Source: an uncultured Eubacteriales bacterium | Lineage (GTDB): Bacteria > Bacillota > Clostridia > Oscillospirales > Oscillospiraceae | Reading direction: 5' to 3' | Assembly (NCBI GenBank): GCA_900551355.1 | Contig: URVR01000005.1 | Span: 1-21,268, forward strand | DNA length: 21,268 bases | Part shown: in pieces, positions 1 to 7,745 of the stretch | Layout: each line of letters begins with the position of its first letter | How positions within the stretch are numbered: position 1 is the first letter of the stretch | Position numbers and translations under genes: made by a program | The notes under the pieces: generated by a model | Told to the model about the DNA's origin: nothing | The model's input: the letters and a program-made list of their open reading frames with translations, nothing else | The model's database searches: none

Positions 1-49
1 ATCTACACTTATGCGATCGTCGGCAGCGTCAGATGTGTATAAGAGACAG
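1..49 (+). other. Illumina Nextera adapter with i5 index (artefact)
   Basis: The first 49 bases read as the end of the Illumina P5 sequence (ATCTACAC), an 8-base index (TTATGCGA), the Nextera read-1 primer part (TCGTCGGCAGCGTC) and the 19-base Tn5 mosaic end (17-49 together). This is library adapter, not genome. The biological sequence starts at 50, inside an aldo/keto reductase gene. Confidence 0.97.
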
Positions 50-558
50 TACTTGATCTGGTTCACCATGGGCGGCACCTCGCTCTCCAGCAGGGAGGTG
101 AGGTGGTGGGGGCGGAAATTGGAGACGCCGATGGACCGGACGCGGCCGGACTTGTAGAGGTCGATCATGGCGCGCCACGTTTCCCGGTTGACGGCGTCCC
201 AGTCCTCGTATTCCCGTCCGTTGGCAGGCCAGTGGATGAGGTACAGGTCCAGATAGGACAGCTGCAGGCGCTCCATCGTTTCGTCGAAGGCCCGCATGGC
301 CTTGTCGTAGCTGCGCTCCGTGTTCCAGAGCTTGCTGGTGATGAACAGCTCCTCCCGGGGAACGCCGGAGGAAAGGATGCCCCGCCCTGTGCCGGCCTCG
401 TTGCGGTAGACGGCGGCGGTATCCACCAGACGGTAGCCCGTTTGGATGGCGTCACGCACGGCGGCCTCCGCCGCCTCCTCCGGGATGTGCCAGGTGCCGA
501 AGCCCACTGCGGGGATGGGCAGGCCGTTGGAAAGCAGAAAATGCTGGGAATACGACAT
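50..558 (-). CDS. Aldo/keto reductase, 3'-truncated by contig end
   Basis: NAD(P)H-dependent reductase of the aldo/keto reductase superfamily, 2,5-diketo-gluconate-reductase-like, expected to reduce small aldehydes or ketones in the cytoplasm. The first 169 residues are present (family usually about 270-330). The catalytic tetrad is visible: Asp46 and Tyr51 in VDTAAVY, Lys76 in TSKLW, His109 in LIHWP, followed by the GVSNF motif near residues 144-148. The start at 558 has a strong AAGGAGG 7-13 bases upstream. The C-terminal part, including the cofactor-binding residues, is lost because the adapter begins at base 49. It lies 32 bp downstream of the DeoR-family gene on the same strand and is probably co-transcribed with it, so it may act on the same substrate as the divergent transport/dehydrogenase operon. 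The substrate cannot be read from the sequence. Confidence 0.93.
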
Positions 559-590
559 GATGTACCTCCTTGCGGCGTCGCCGCCGGCGA

Positions 591-1370
591 TCAGACGGTC
601 TCGGGTGTGTAAACGGGGATGTTGTGCTGCCGGTAGTACTCCATAAATTCGCCCTCCGGCAGGCGGTCGGTGATCAGGGAATGGGACTGGGCCAGATCCG
701 CGTATCGGATGAACTGCTTTTTGTGGAACTTGCTGGAATCCGCCACGATATAGGTGGTGTCGGAGATCTCCCGGATCAGGTTGACGACGTTGAATTCTCC
801 TGCGGTGGTCACGGTATACCCACGGTTCAGGTCGATGCCGGCCACGCCCACAAAGGCCTTGGAGATGGTGATGTCCCGGATATAGGCGCCGAATATCTCG
901 CCGCCCAGGTTCAGCGTGGAGTGGGACAGCTCGCCGCCGGTCATGATCAGGTTCGCCTGCGGGTTTTTCGTCAGCTCAAAGGCCACCAGCAGATTGTTGG
1001 TCAGAACGTTGAGGTTCTTCCGCTTGACCAGCGCCTTTGCGATGTAGTAGCAGGTGGTGCCGCTGCCCAGGAAGATCCACTCGTTCTCAGAGATAAAGGT
1101 GGCGGCGATCCTGCCGATGGCCTCCTTGGCCGGGTCATAGGGCACGAACGTCCCCACCATATATTCCCCGGCGGTGGTATCCTTCTTGCTCGCCGTGGCG
1201 ATGGCGCCGCCATGGGTGCGCACCAGCTGGCCACTGCTCTCCAGATAGGCCAGATCCTTCCGGATAGTCACCAGCGATACGCCGAACTGACGGGCCAGCG
1301 CCCCCACATCCGCGTCCCCCTGATCGGCGAGGATCGCCAGGATCTGATTCATTCTCTCTGCTTTGTACAT
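591..1370 (-). CDS. DeoR/GlpR-family transcriptional regulator
   Basis: A 259-residue DeoR-family repressor. The N-terminus (residues 1-57) carries the family winged helix-turn-helix, with the recognisable VSLVTIRKDL helix and the R-T-H-G-G-A segment just after it. The remainder is the DeoRC sensor domain, related to sugar-phosphate isomerases, with the GSGTT phosphate-binding loop near residue 102. Such proteins usually respond to a phosphorylated intermediate of the pathway they control. The start at 1370 has GGGGGA upstream, and a near-consensus minus-strand promoter lies at 1417-1445. Head-to-head arrangement with the ABC transporter/dehydrogenase operon, plus repeated motifs in the shared intergenic region, points to control of both directions. 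Since the operon encodes a kinase, the inducer may be that kinase's product; this is inference. Confidence 0.93.
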   Translation of the reverse strand: MYKAERMNQILAILADQGDADVGALARQFGVSLVTIRKDLAYLESSGQLVRTHGGAIATASKKDTTAGEYMVGTFVPYDPAKEAIGRIAATFISENEWIFLGSGTTCYYIAKALVKRKNLNVLTNNLLVAFELTKNPQANLIMTGGELSHSTLNLGGEIFGAYIRDITISKAFVGVAGIDLNRGYTVTTAGEFNVVNLIREISDTTYIVADSSKFHKKQFIRYADLAQSHSLITDRLPEGEFMEYYRQHNIPVYTPETV

Positions 1371-1416
1371 AGCCGTTCCCCCTGCATGTATTTTGCCAAA
1401 ATGTTAACGTAGTATA

Positions 1417-1445
1417 ATTTTACAAAAGGAACGAAAGCTTGTCAA
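1417..1445 (-). promoter_or_regulatory. Sigma-A-type promoter for the DeoR-family gene
   Basis: Read on the minus strand: a perfect -35 TTGACA (1445-1440), a 17-base spacer and -10 TAAAAT (1422-1417). An AACGAAA motif (1430-1436) sits inside the spacer, a position suited to autorepression. Confidence 0.75.
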
Positions 1446-1524
1446 CATTTTTGAAACAAAAGGAAATCGAACGAAACATATATTTTACACAAAAATGTAG
1501 AAACTTACAAAAAGGGGCGGCAAC

Positions 1525-1541
1525 GTCAACTGTATGTTGAC
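1525..1541. promoter_or_regulatory. Candidate operator: GTCAAC-N5-GTTGAC inverted repeat
   Basis: A perfect 6-bp inverted repeat with a 5-bp spacer overlaps the -35 element of the plus-strand operon promoter. A matching half-site (TGTCAACA) lies at 1440-1447 over the opposite -35 box. The location suits a repressor site; the binding protein is unknown. Confidence 0.45.
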
Positions 1542-1566
1542 AAATCGAAGCTTATGTTGCTATGAT
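1537..1566 (+). promoter_or_regulatory. Strong sigma-A-type promoter for the ABC/dehydrogenase operon
   Basis: A perfect TTGACA (1537-1542) and TATGAT (1561-1566) are separated by 18 bases. Transcription would start near 1573, giving a leader of about 150 nt before the substrate-binding protein gene, with two AACGAAA motifs and an ATATTTCA/TGAAATAT hairpin inside it. Confidence 0.8.
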
Positions 1567-1726
1567 ATACGCAAAGAAAGAAAAAATCAAGAGGGAATAT
1601 TTCACTAACGAAAGATAATGAAATATACAAACGAAACCTAACGGTCCGTAAACACAGACAAATGGCAGTTCGGGTAAACCCCTAACGATAAACGGCTGCA
1701 AAAAAAAGAAAGGAAGATCTATTGCT

Positions 1727-2779
1727 ATGAAAAAACTCTTTGCTCTGATCCTCGCGTTGGTCATGGGTCTGTCTCTGGTCGCCTGCGGCGAGCAGAAGCA
1801 GCCCGATGCCACGCCCGACGGCGGCGATGAGCCTGCCGCCAAGGAAATGACCATCGTCCTGATCCCCAAGCTGGTCCACGAGTTCTACAACTACGTGCTG
1901 GACGGCGCGAACCAGGCTGTCTCCGAGCTGGAGGCGCAGGGTTACAAGGTCAACGTGGTGTGGAGCGCTCCCACCGCTGCTGATGTCACCGAGCAGACCG
2001 AGAAGCTGGAGGCCGCCATCGCCCTGAATCCCGATTACATCGGCATCGCGGTGATCAACGGCGAGAGCGTGAAGCCCATTCTGGAGTCCGCGCAGTCCAA
2101 GGGCATCAAGGTCATCGCCTTTGATACCGACTATGAGGGCTCTACCGCTGACGCCTTCGTGGGCGCCACTCTGGAGGCACAGTATCATTCCGGCGAGCAG
2201 GCTGCCGACATCCTGGTCCAGCAGACCGGCAAGACCTCCGGCAAGGCTGCCATGCTGACCGGCTCCCCCGATGCCGAGAACCACAAGCTGTTCTCCGGCG
2301 GCTTCCGTGATCGTATGGCTTCCCAGTATCCCGACTTCGAGATCGTGACCGAGCAGGCCGATAACGACGATAAGGAGAAGGCCACCCAGCTGACCGAGGC
2401 CATTCTGGCGCAGTATCCTGACATCGACATCATCTTCGGTGGTGACGGCTCTGCGGGCGTTGGCGCCGGCATCGCTGTCCAGGCCGCCATTGACGCCGGT
2501 CAGATCCCCGCCGGCCAGGTGAAGATCTCCGACTACTGTCTGACCAATGACTCCCAGACCTCTCTGGAGGCCAACCAGGTCACCGCCATCACCGATTACA
2601 GCCCCTACTTCGAGGGCTACTACACCGTGATGATCGCGGCCCAGCAGTTCTTCAACGGCATTGATCTGCAGAACATCGACATCCCCTTCGGCGTCGTCAC
2701 GCTGGAGAACCTGGATGGCTATTCCGACGAGTACAAGCAGATCTGCATCGACAACGGCGTCGAGTACTGGAACAAGTAA
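1727..2779 (+). CDS. Sugar-type ABC transporter substrate-binding lipoprotein
   Basis: Extracytoplasmic receptor of a ribose/rhamnose-class ABC importer (periplasmic binding protein, peripla_BP_4-like), 350 residues. A lipoprotein signal ends in LVAC with the lipidated Cys20, followed by a charged, Pro/Gly-rich tether to about residue 40. The mature part begins IVLIPKLV, and the family hinge and ligand-cleft pattern is visible (VIAFDTDYEG near 130, then a GGDGS segment). The start at 1727 is preceded by AAGGAAG about 10 bases upstream. It is the first gene of the operon and is followed by a strong hairpin rather than directly by the ATPase gene, as is common where the receptor must be made in excess. 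The ligand cannot be named; the operon suggests a small hydroxyketone, polyol or sugar rather than a standard hexose (inference). Confidence 0.93.
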   Translation: MKKLFALILALVMGLSLVACGEQKQPDATPDGGDEPAAKEMTIVLIPKLVHEFYNYVLDGANQAVSELEAQGYKVNVVWSAPTAADVTEQTEKLEAAIALNPDYIGIAVINGESVKPILESAQSKGIKVIAFDTDYEGSTADAFVGATLEAQYHSGEQAADILVQQTGKTSGKAAMLTGSPDAENHKLFSGGFRDRMASQYPDFEIVTEQADNDDKEKATQLTEAILAQYPDIDIIFGGDGSAGVGAGIAVQAAIDAGQIPAGQVKISDYCLTNDSQTSLEANQVTAITDYSPYFEGYYTVMIAAQQFFNGIDLQNIDIPFGVVTLENLDGYSDEYKQICIDNGVEYWNK

Positions 2780-2840
2780 TCTGTGGGTCGAACCACATCC
2801 TGATGCGACACAAGGATCGATCAATCAACAGCTGTATAGA

Positions 2841-2875
2841 CAGTGTCGCTGCCCTGTAAAAGGGCAGCGACACTG
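2841..2875 (+). repeat. Intercistronic perfect hairpin after the binding-protein gene
   Basis: A perfect 15-bp inverted repeat (2841-2855 with 2861-2875) around a 5-base loop lies between the receptor and ATPase genes. No T-run follows, so it is unlikely to be a full terminator. It more likely blocks 3' exonucleases or partly attenuates transcription, keeping receptor mRNA more abundant than the downstream transporter mRNA. Confidence 0.75.
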
Positions 2876-2908
2876 CGTACAGAAATAACCACTGGAGGAA
2901 ACGGGAAG

Positions 2909-4417
2909 ATGACAGATCATAAATTGGAGGTCAAGAATGTCAGTAAATCTTTCCCCGGCGTGAAAGCGCTGGTGGATGTCAGTATTTACATCGACAAAGG
3001 CGAGATCATCTCCTTGGTGGGTGAAAATGGTGCGGGAAAGAGCACTCTGATCAACGTGATCTCAGGCCAGATCCAGCCGGATGTTGGATCTGTTTCTATT
3101 GACGGTAAAGAAGTAAAGCTGAACAGCCCCACGGATGCGATCCATCTGGGCGTCGGGCTGGTGCCGCAGGAGCTGAACCTGATCCCCCAGCTCTCTGTGG
3201 CGGAGAACATTTACCTTGGTATCCGCAAGGTAAAGCCGGGGGTCATTCCCAGTATTGATTGGAAACGTATGCGGGTAGACGCCGAGGAGGTCCTGGCCTC
3301 GCTGGGCGTCAAAATGGACGTTACGAAGGTCGTTGAGAGCATGAGCGTCGCCGACCAGCAGATGGTGCAGATCGCCCGCGCCCTGTGTCTGGGCGCCGAC
3401 ATTCTGATCTTCGACGAACCCACTGCCTGCCTTACCATAAAAGAGAGCGAAAAGCTGCTGAACCTGATAAAGCGGTTCCGCGAAGAAGGAAAATCCGTGA
3501 TCTTCGTGTCCCACCATCTGGACGAGGTCATCGAGATATCCGACCGCGTGGTGGTGATGCGCGACGGCGCACATGTGGAGACTCTCAGCCGGGAGGAGAT
3601 GTCCGTTCCCCGCCTGATCCGGGGCATGGTGGGCCGCGAGGTGGAAAAGGCCGAACTGCTGCGGCGGGAGATCCCCGCCGATGCGGAAACATTTCTGAAG
3701 GTGGAGAACCTGACCCGCAAGGGCGAGTTCGAGAACATCTCCTTCGAGGTGAAGAAGGGCGAGATATTCGGCATCGCCGGTCTTGTGGGCGCGGGACGCA
3801 CCGAGCTGGTCAGCACCATCTTCGGTGACCGCAAGCCCGACAGCGGCACCATCTGGCTGGACGATGCGGAGCGGAAAAACTCCACGCCCCGCAAGTCCAT
3901 CCACAGCGGCATCGGCTTTGTGCCGGAGGAACGGCGGAAGTTCAGCATCCTGCCCACCATCACCATCCGCGAGAACCTCTCCGCGGCCATCTGGGACAGG
4001 TTGTTCCACTTCCCCAACATCGACCGGAAACAGGAGTGTGACGCCGTGGCGGAGTTCGGCGGCCAGGTGAAGGTCAAGATGGCCTCCCCCGAGGGGCTGC
4101 TGACGAAGCTCTCCGGCGGCAACCAGCAAAAGGTCATCATCGCCCGCTGGCTGGCGGCCGGATGCAGGCTGCTGATCATCGACGAGCCCACCCGCGGCAT
4201 CGACGTGGTGGCCAAGGACGAGATCCACAAGCTGCTGCGCAAGTGCGCCGACGAGGGCATGACGGTGCTGGCCGTCTCCTCCGAGATGGAGGAGCTCATC
4301 AACATCTGCAACCGCATCCTCATCATGCACGAGGGCCGGCAGAAGGCTGTGGTGTCCGCCGAGAACATCACGCCGGAGGAGATCCTGAACATCGCATTGT
4401 CTGAATCCAAGGAATAG
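2909..4417 (+). CDS. Sugar ABC transporter ATP-binding protein (double ATPase domain)
   Basis: A 502-residue RbsA/MglA-type ATPase that energises import by the neighbouring permease. Two nucleotide-binding domains are fused. The first has Walker A GENGAGKST (38-46), a modified signature SVADQQ (146-151) and Walker B ILIFDEP (165-171). The second has the degenerate Walker A GLVGAGRTE (291-299) typical of this class, signature LSGGNQQ (401-407) and Walker B LLIIDEP (421-427). I place the start at 2909, with GGAGG at 2894-2898. An upstream in-frame ATG at 2843 is rejected because it would add 22 unrelated residues and begin inside the hairpin. It is followed 5-11 bp later by the permease gene, suggesting tight coupling. 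Confidence 0.95.
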   Translation: MTDHKLEVKNVSKSFPGVKALVDVSIYIDKGEIISLVGENGAGKSTLINVISGQIQPDVGSVSIDGKEVKLNSPTDAIHLGVGLVPQELNLIPQLSVAENIYLGIRKVKPGVIPSIDWKRMRVDAEEVLASLGVKMDVTKVVESMSVADQQMVQIARALCLGADILIFDEPTACLTIKESEKLLNLIKRFREEGKSVIFVSHHLDEVIEISDRVVVMRDGAHVETLSREEMSVPRLIRGMVGREVEKAELLRREIPADAETFLKVENLTRKGEFENISFEVKKGEIFGIAGLVGAGRTELVSTIFGDRKPDSGTIWLDDAERKNSTPRKSIHSGIGFVPEERRKFSILPTITIRENLSAAIWDRLFHFPNIDRKQECDAVAEFGGQVKVKMASPEGLLTKLSGGNQQKVIIARWLAAGCRLLIIDEPTRGIDVVAKDEIHKLLRKCADEGMTVLAVSSEMEELINICNRILIMHEGRQKAVVSAENITPEEILNIALSESKE

Positions 4418-4428
4418 GAGAAATGGAT

Positions 4429-5415
4429 ATGGAAAATTTGATCGGAAAGAAAAAGTTCTCTTTGGGGCAGAACGCATCCACGATTTTGTTCCTGCTTCTC
4501 TTTATCGCTCTGTTCGGCGCGATCCTCTCTTTTGCCACACCGAACTTCCTGACCGCGTATAACGTGGGCGTCATCTTCAAGCAGATGTCCTTCTTCGGCG
4601 TGGCGGCGCTGGGCCAGACGCTGGTGCTGATCATCGGCGGCATCGACCTGTCCATCGGCTCCACGGCCTGCCTGAGCGGCATCCTCTTTGCCCTGTGCAT
4701 GACCAAGACCGGCATGCATCCCCTGCTGGCGGTGGTGATCTGCGTGATCGCCGGTGCGCTCATGGGCTACATCAACGGCCTGTTCATCACCAAGCTGAAG
4801 CTCCATCCCTTCATCGTGACGCTGGCTGCCAGCAACATCGGCTACGGCTTCGTGCTGGTCATCTCCGAGGGCTACACCATCTCCGGCATCACCGGCAAGG
4901 TGCTGACCATCGGCCAGGGCATGCTGGGCCCCATCCCCGTACCCACAGTCATTTTCATCGTCTTTGTGGCGATCCTGACCTACATCCTGAAGTGTACGCC
5001 CTTCGGCCGTGAGCTGTTTGCCATCGGCGGCAACGCCGCGGCATCCCGTCTGGTGGGCATCAATGTGGAGTCCCGCACCCGCCTCGTGTATCTGCTGTCC
5101 GGCGCTTTCGCCGCCTTTGCGGGCATCATGGTGGCCTGCCGCTACAACTCCGGCCAGCCCACCATCGGCGAGACGTGGGTCATGAACTCCATCACCGCAG
5201 CCGTGATCGGCGGCACCTCCATGGCCGGCGGCGTCGGCACCGTGGTGGGTACGCTGGTGGGCACGCTGCTGATGCAGCTGCTGTCCAACGCCATCGTCAT
5301 GCTGAACATCTCCCAGTACTGGGAGCAGGTCATGATCGGCAGCGTGGTGCTGCTGGCCGTGGTCATCGACTCTCTGCGCACCATGGGCAGGACCAAGTCC
5401 CTGCGCAACAAGTAA
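4429..5415 (+). CDS. Sugar ABC transporter permease (RbsC-like)
   Basis: An integral membrane subunit of about 328 residues, RbsC/branched-chain-permease superfamily, forming the translocation channel with the double-domain ATPase. It has many hydrophobic helices, the N-terminal segment FATPNFLTAYN typical of the family, and the conserved GGIDLSIGS motif that contacts the ATPase. Near the C-terminus are the family AVIGGTSMAGG and TLLMQLLSN segments. I prefer the ATG at 4429, eight bases after AGGAG (4416-4420); the ATG at 4423 would leave only two bases. Only one permease gene is present, so it presumably works as a homodimer. The next gene is an E1 alpha subunit 48 bp downstream, directly linking import with the dehydrogenase. 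Confidence 0.94.
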   Translation: MENLIGKKKFSLGQNASTILFLLLFIALFGAILSFATPNFLTAYNVGVIFKQMSFFGVAALGQTLVLIIGGIDLSIGSTACLSGILFALCMTKTGMHPLLAVVICVIAGALMGYINGLFITKLKLHPFIVTLAASNIGYGFVLVISEGYTISGITGKVLTIGQGMLGPIPVPTVIFIVFVAILTYILKCTPFGRELFAIGGNAAASRLVGINVESRTRLVYLLSGAFAAFAGIMVACRYNSGQPTIGETWVMNSITAAVIGGTSMAGGVGTVVGTLVGTLLMQLLSNAIVMLNISQYWEQVMIGSVVLLAVVIDSLRTMGRTKSLRNK

Positions 5416-5463
5416 ACGTCATTACCGCCTAACGGCAAGAAATATCGGAGGCATAAGACAAAC

Positions 5464-6474
5464 ATGAAAGAGTTGAACCAAGAAGTCCTGCTGGATCTGT
5501 ATTCCCGGATGACCACCATCCGCGAATTTGAGAAGGAGGCCATCGAGCTGGCCAAGATGAACCTGACCCGCGCGGCGATCCACACCTACAACGGCGAGGA
5601 GGCCATCGGCGTGGGCGTCTGCGCCCACCTGACCAACAACGACTACATCGTTTCCAACCACCGCGGCCACGGCCACTGCATCGCCAAGGGCGCCGATCTG
5701 CGCCGGATGTTCGCCGAGCTGATGGCTCGTGAGACCGGCTACTGCAAGGGCAAGGGCGGCTCCATGCATATCGCGGATATGGATGTGGGCATGCTGGGCG
5801 CCAACGGCATCGTGGGCGGCGGCATCCCCATCGCCATCGGCGCCGCGCTGGCCCAGAAATACCTGAACAAGGATTCCATCACCGTGGTGTTCTTCGGCGA
5901 CGGCGCCTCCAACGAGGGCACGTTCCACGAGTCCATCAATATGGCGGCCGTCAATCACCTGCCGGTGATCTTCCTGTGCGAGAACAACCAGTACGCTATC
6001 TCCCTGAATGTCAAGGAGTCCACCGGCTGCGAGAACATCGCGGACCGCGCCGTGGGCTACGGCATCCCCGGCTATATTCTGGATGGCAACAACGTGGTGG
6101 AGGTCTACAACAAGATGGGCGAGATCGTGGATCACGTCCGTCAGTACGGGGGCCCCGTTCTGGTGGAGGCCAAGACCTACCGCATGGCCGGTCACTATTT
6201 CGGCGACAACGAGAACTACCGCACCCGAGAGGAGGTGGCCAGCTGGGCGGAGAAGTGCCCCATTCTGGCGGCGCAGAAGGTGCTGCGTGAGCAGTACGGC
6301 ATGGCGCAGGAGGAGCTGGACGCCATCTGGCAGCGGCAGAAGCAGATAGTGCTGGACGCCTGCGAGGAGGCCAAAAAGGATCCCGAGCCGCTGGTAGACG
6401 ATCTGGAGAATGATCTGTACTCCCCCAACATGAAGAACATCGAGTGGAAGCCCTTCGTTTCCCCCGCGCAGTAA
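5464..6474 (+). CDS. TPP-dependent dehydrogenase E1 component, alpha subunit (AcoA/PdhA-like)
   Basis: Alpha subunit (336 residues) of a heterotetrameric thiamine-diphosphate-dependent E1 that decarboxylates a 2-oxo acid or cleaves an alpha-hydroxyketone and passes the acyl group to lipoyl-E2. The thiamine diphosphate/Mg motif runs from GDG (145-147) to NN (174-175), with the usual spacing. Upstream are the typical SNHRGHGHCIAKGAD and GGSMHIAD segments, which resemble acetoin dehydrogenase AcoA more than pyruvate dehydrogenase; this resemblance is from memory of the families, not an alignment. The start at 5464 has GGAGG about a dozen bases upstream. It is placed between a sugar permease and E1 beta, an unusual neighbour for a central-metabolism E1, and this argues for a dedicated catabolic role. 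Acetoin, a related ketol, or a branched 2-oxo acid are all possible substrates. Confidence 0.93.
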   Translation: MKELNQEVLLDLYSRMTTIREFEKEAIELAKMNLTRAAIHTYNGEEAIGVGVCAHLTNNDYIVSNHRGHGHCIAKGADLRRMFAELMARETGYCKGKGGSMHIADMDVGMLGANGIVGGGIPIAIGAALAQKYLNKDSITVVFFGDGASNEGTFHESINMAAVNHLPVIFLCENNQYAISLNVKESTGCENIADRAVGYGIPGYILDGNNVVEVYNKMGEIVDHVRQYGGPVLVEAKTYRMAGHYFGDNENYRTREEVASWAEKCPILAAQKVLREQYGMAQEELDAIWQRQKQIVLDACEEAKKDPEPLVDDLENDLYSPNMKNIEWKPFVSPAQ

Positions 6475-6492
6475 GAAAGTCAGGTGTTGTTT

Positions 6493-7464
6493 ATGAAGAA
6501 AATGACGATGCGGCAGGCCATCAACGAGGCTCTGCATACCGCGATGAACAGTGATGACAGCATCATCACCTTTGGCGAGGATATCGCCGTATACGGCGGC
6601 CAGCTGCGCTGCTCCTATGACCTGTATGAGCATTTCGGCAAGAAGCGGGTGTTTGACACCCCCATCTCCGAATCCGCCATCGTCGGCATGGGCATCGGCT
6701 CCGCGCTGACCGGCCTGCGGCCCGTGTTCGAGCTGTCCTATATCGACTTTATCGGCGTGTGCTTCGACCAGATCCTCAACCAGATGGCCAAGATCCGGTA
6801 CATGTACGGCGGCACCGTGGAAATGCCGCTGGTGGTCCGCACCCAGTGCGGCGCCGGCCTGGGCAACGGCGCCCAGCACTCCCAGTCCCTGGAGGGTATT
6901 CTGGCGCAGGTGCCCGGCATCCGGGTGGTGATGCCGTCCAATGCCTATGACGCCAAGGGCCTGCTGCTCCACGCCATCCGCGACAACAACCCGGTGATCT
7001 TCATCGAGCACAAGGCGCTGTACAAGCTGAAGTGCGACGTGCCTGAGGAGCCCTACGAGTGCGATTACACCTGCGACATCAAGCACGAGGGCACCGATGT
7101 GACCATCGTGGCCTATTCCGCCATGGTGAAGGAGGCCTTGAAGGCCGCTGAGGAACTGGAGAAGGAGGGCATCAGTGCCGAGGTGGTGGATCTGCGCTCC
7201 ATCCGTCCCTTTGACGCGGATACGGTCATCAAGTCCGTCAACAAGACCGGACGCCTGGTGGTGGTGCAGGAGGCGAATCTCTGCGCCGGCTTCGGCGCTG
7301 AGGTGGCCGCCACGGTCCAGAACGCCTGCTTCAAGACGCTGAAGGCGCCCATCCAGCGCATCGGCGCCCCCAACGTGCCCGTGCCCTTCTCCCCTGTGCT
7401 GGAGAAGGCGTACCTGCCCAACAGCGATAAGGTCATTGCCGCCGTCAAGGCGTGCCTGCAATAA
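6493..7464 (+). CDS. TPP-dependent dehydrogenase E1 component, beta subunit (AcoB/PdhB-like)
   Basis: Beta subunit (323 residues) partnering the preceding E1 alpha; together they form the alpha2beta2 E1. Visible family features are FGEDIAVYGG (residues 27-36), the glutamate of DTPISES (Glu60) expected to contact the thiazolium/aminopyrimidine system, and GAQHSQSLE with His129 matching the catalytic histidine. The C-terminal transketolase domain carries VVDLRSIRPFDADT. The start at 6493 follows a modest AGGTG (6482-6486); in-frame GTG and TTG codons at 6484 and 6487 overlap that site and are less likely. It lies 18 bp after E1 alpha and 35 bp before the lipoyl protein gene, in one operon. Length is normal and no key residue looks missing. 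Confidence 0.94.
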   Translation: MKKMTMRQAINEALHTAMNSDDSIITFGEDIAVYGGQLRCSYDLYEHFGKKRVFDTPISESAIVGMGIGSALTGLRPVFELSYIDFIGVCFDQILNQMAKIRYMYGGTVEMPLVVRTQCGAGLGNGAQHSQSLEGILAQVPGIRVVMPSNAYDAKGLLLHAIRDNNPVIFIEHKALYKLKCDVPEEPYECDYTCDIKHEGTDVTIVAYSAMVKEALKAAEELEKEGISAEVVDLRSIRPFDADTVIKSVNKTGRLVVVQEANLCAGFGAEVAATVQNACFKTLKAPIQRIGAPNVPVPFSPVLEKAYLPNSDKVIAAVKACLQ

Positions 7465-7499
7465 CAGACCCCTTACAAACTGTCCGAAAGGAGAATGTA

Positions 7500-7745
7500 A
7501 TGATGAAGAAAGAGATCGTAATGCCCAAGATCGGCCTGGACATGGAAGAAGGCACCATCGAGTCCTGGGAGAAGAAGGTCGGCGACCGCGTGGCCGAGGG
7601 CGACGTGCTGTGCAAGATCGAAACGGATAAGGCAGTTACGGATGTGGAGTCCACCGTCAACGGAACACTGTGCGAGATCGTGGCACAGGAGGGCGACACG
7701 GTGGAGATCACCAAGACGATCGCGTGGGTGGAAGTCGATGGCTGA
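7500..7745 (+). CDS. Stand-alone lipoyl-domain protein (lipoyl half of a split E2)
   Basis: An 81-residue protein consisting of one lipoyl domain and nothing else. The lipoylation site is Lys44 within KIETDKA, and the fold hallmarks MPKIGLDMEEG and GDTVEI are present. It should carry the dihydrolipoyl swinging arm between E1, the acyltransferase and E3. In ordinary E2 proteins this domain is joined by linkers to a peripheral-subunit-binding domain and the catalytic domain; here the reading frame stops right after the domain. The start ATG at 7500 (or adjacent 7503) follows AAAGGAG at 7487-7493. Its last 8 bases overlap the start of the acyltransferase gene in another frame, so translation is probably coupled. 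A glycine-cleavage H-like protein is an alternative, but the operon makes an E2-type carrier far more likely. Confidence 0.92.
   Translation: MMKKEIVMPKIGLDMEEGTIESWEKKVGDRVAEGDVLCKIETDKAVTDVESTVNGTLCEIVAQEGDTVEITKTIAWVEVDG

Larger units (their letters stand above)
1371..1726. promoter_or_regulatory. Divergent control region between deoR-type gene and ABC/dehydrogenase operon
   Basis: This 356-bp A+T-rich gap contains no gene. It holds two opposed promoters (1417-1445 minus, 1537-1566 plus), four exact copies of AACGAAA (1430-1436, 1470-1476, 1607-1613, 1630-1636), an inverted repeat GTCAAC-N5-GTTGAC at 1525-1541 overlapping the plus -35 box, a third half-site TGTCAACA at 1440-1447 overlapping the minus -35 box, and a leader inverted repeat ATATTTCA/TGAAATAT at 1597-1626. 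These are plausible DeoR-family operators, but none is proven. Confidence 0.7.

Noticed and set aside
1573..1726. Riboswitch in the long leader of the ABC/dehydrogenase operon
   Set aside because: Only one short hairpin (1597-1626) is seen; there is no known aptamer pattern and no terminator before the start codon.
1682..2824. 380-residue minus-strand open frame opposite the binding-protein gene
   Set aside because: Antisense to a full lipoprotein gene with signal peptide and ribosome binding site; its composition is typical of a shadow frame.
3062..4806. Two long minus-strand open frames (471 and 531 residues) opposite the ATPase and permease genes
   Set aside because: They overlap clear Walker and permease motifs on the plus strand, overlap each other, and show no domain features.
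5422..7461. 679-residue minus-strand open frame opposite E1 alpha/E1 beta
   Set aside because: It is an antisense shadow created by GC-rich codon use; it is low-complexity (Gly/His/Val/Asp-rich), has no recognisable motif, and lies opposite two well-conserved genes.
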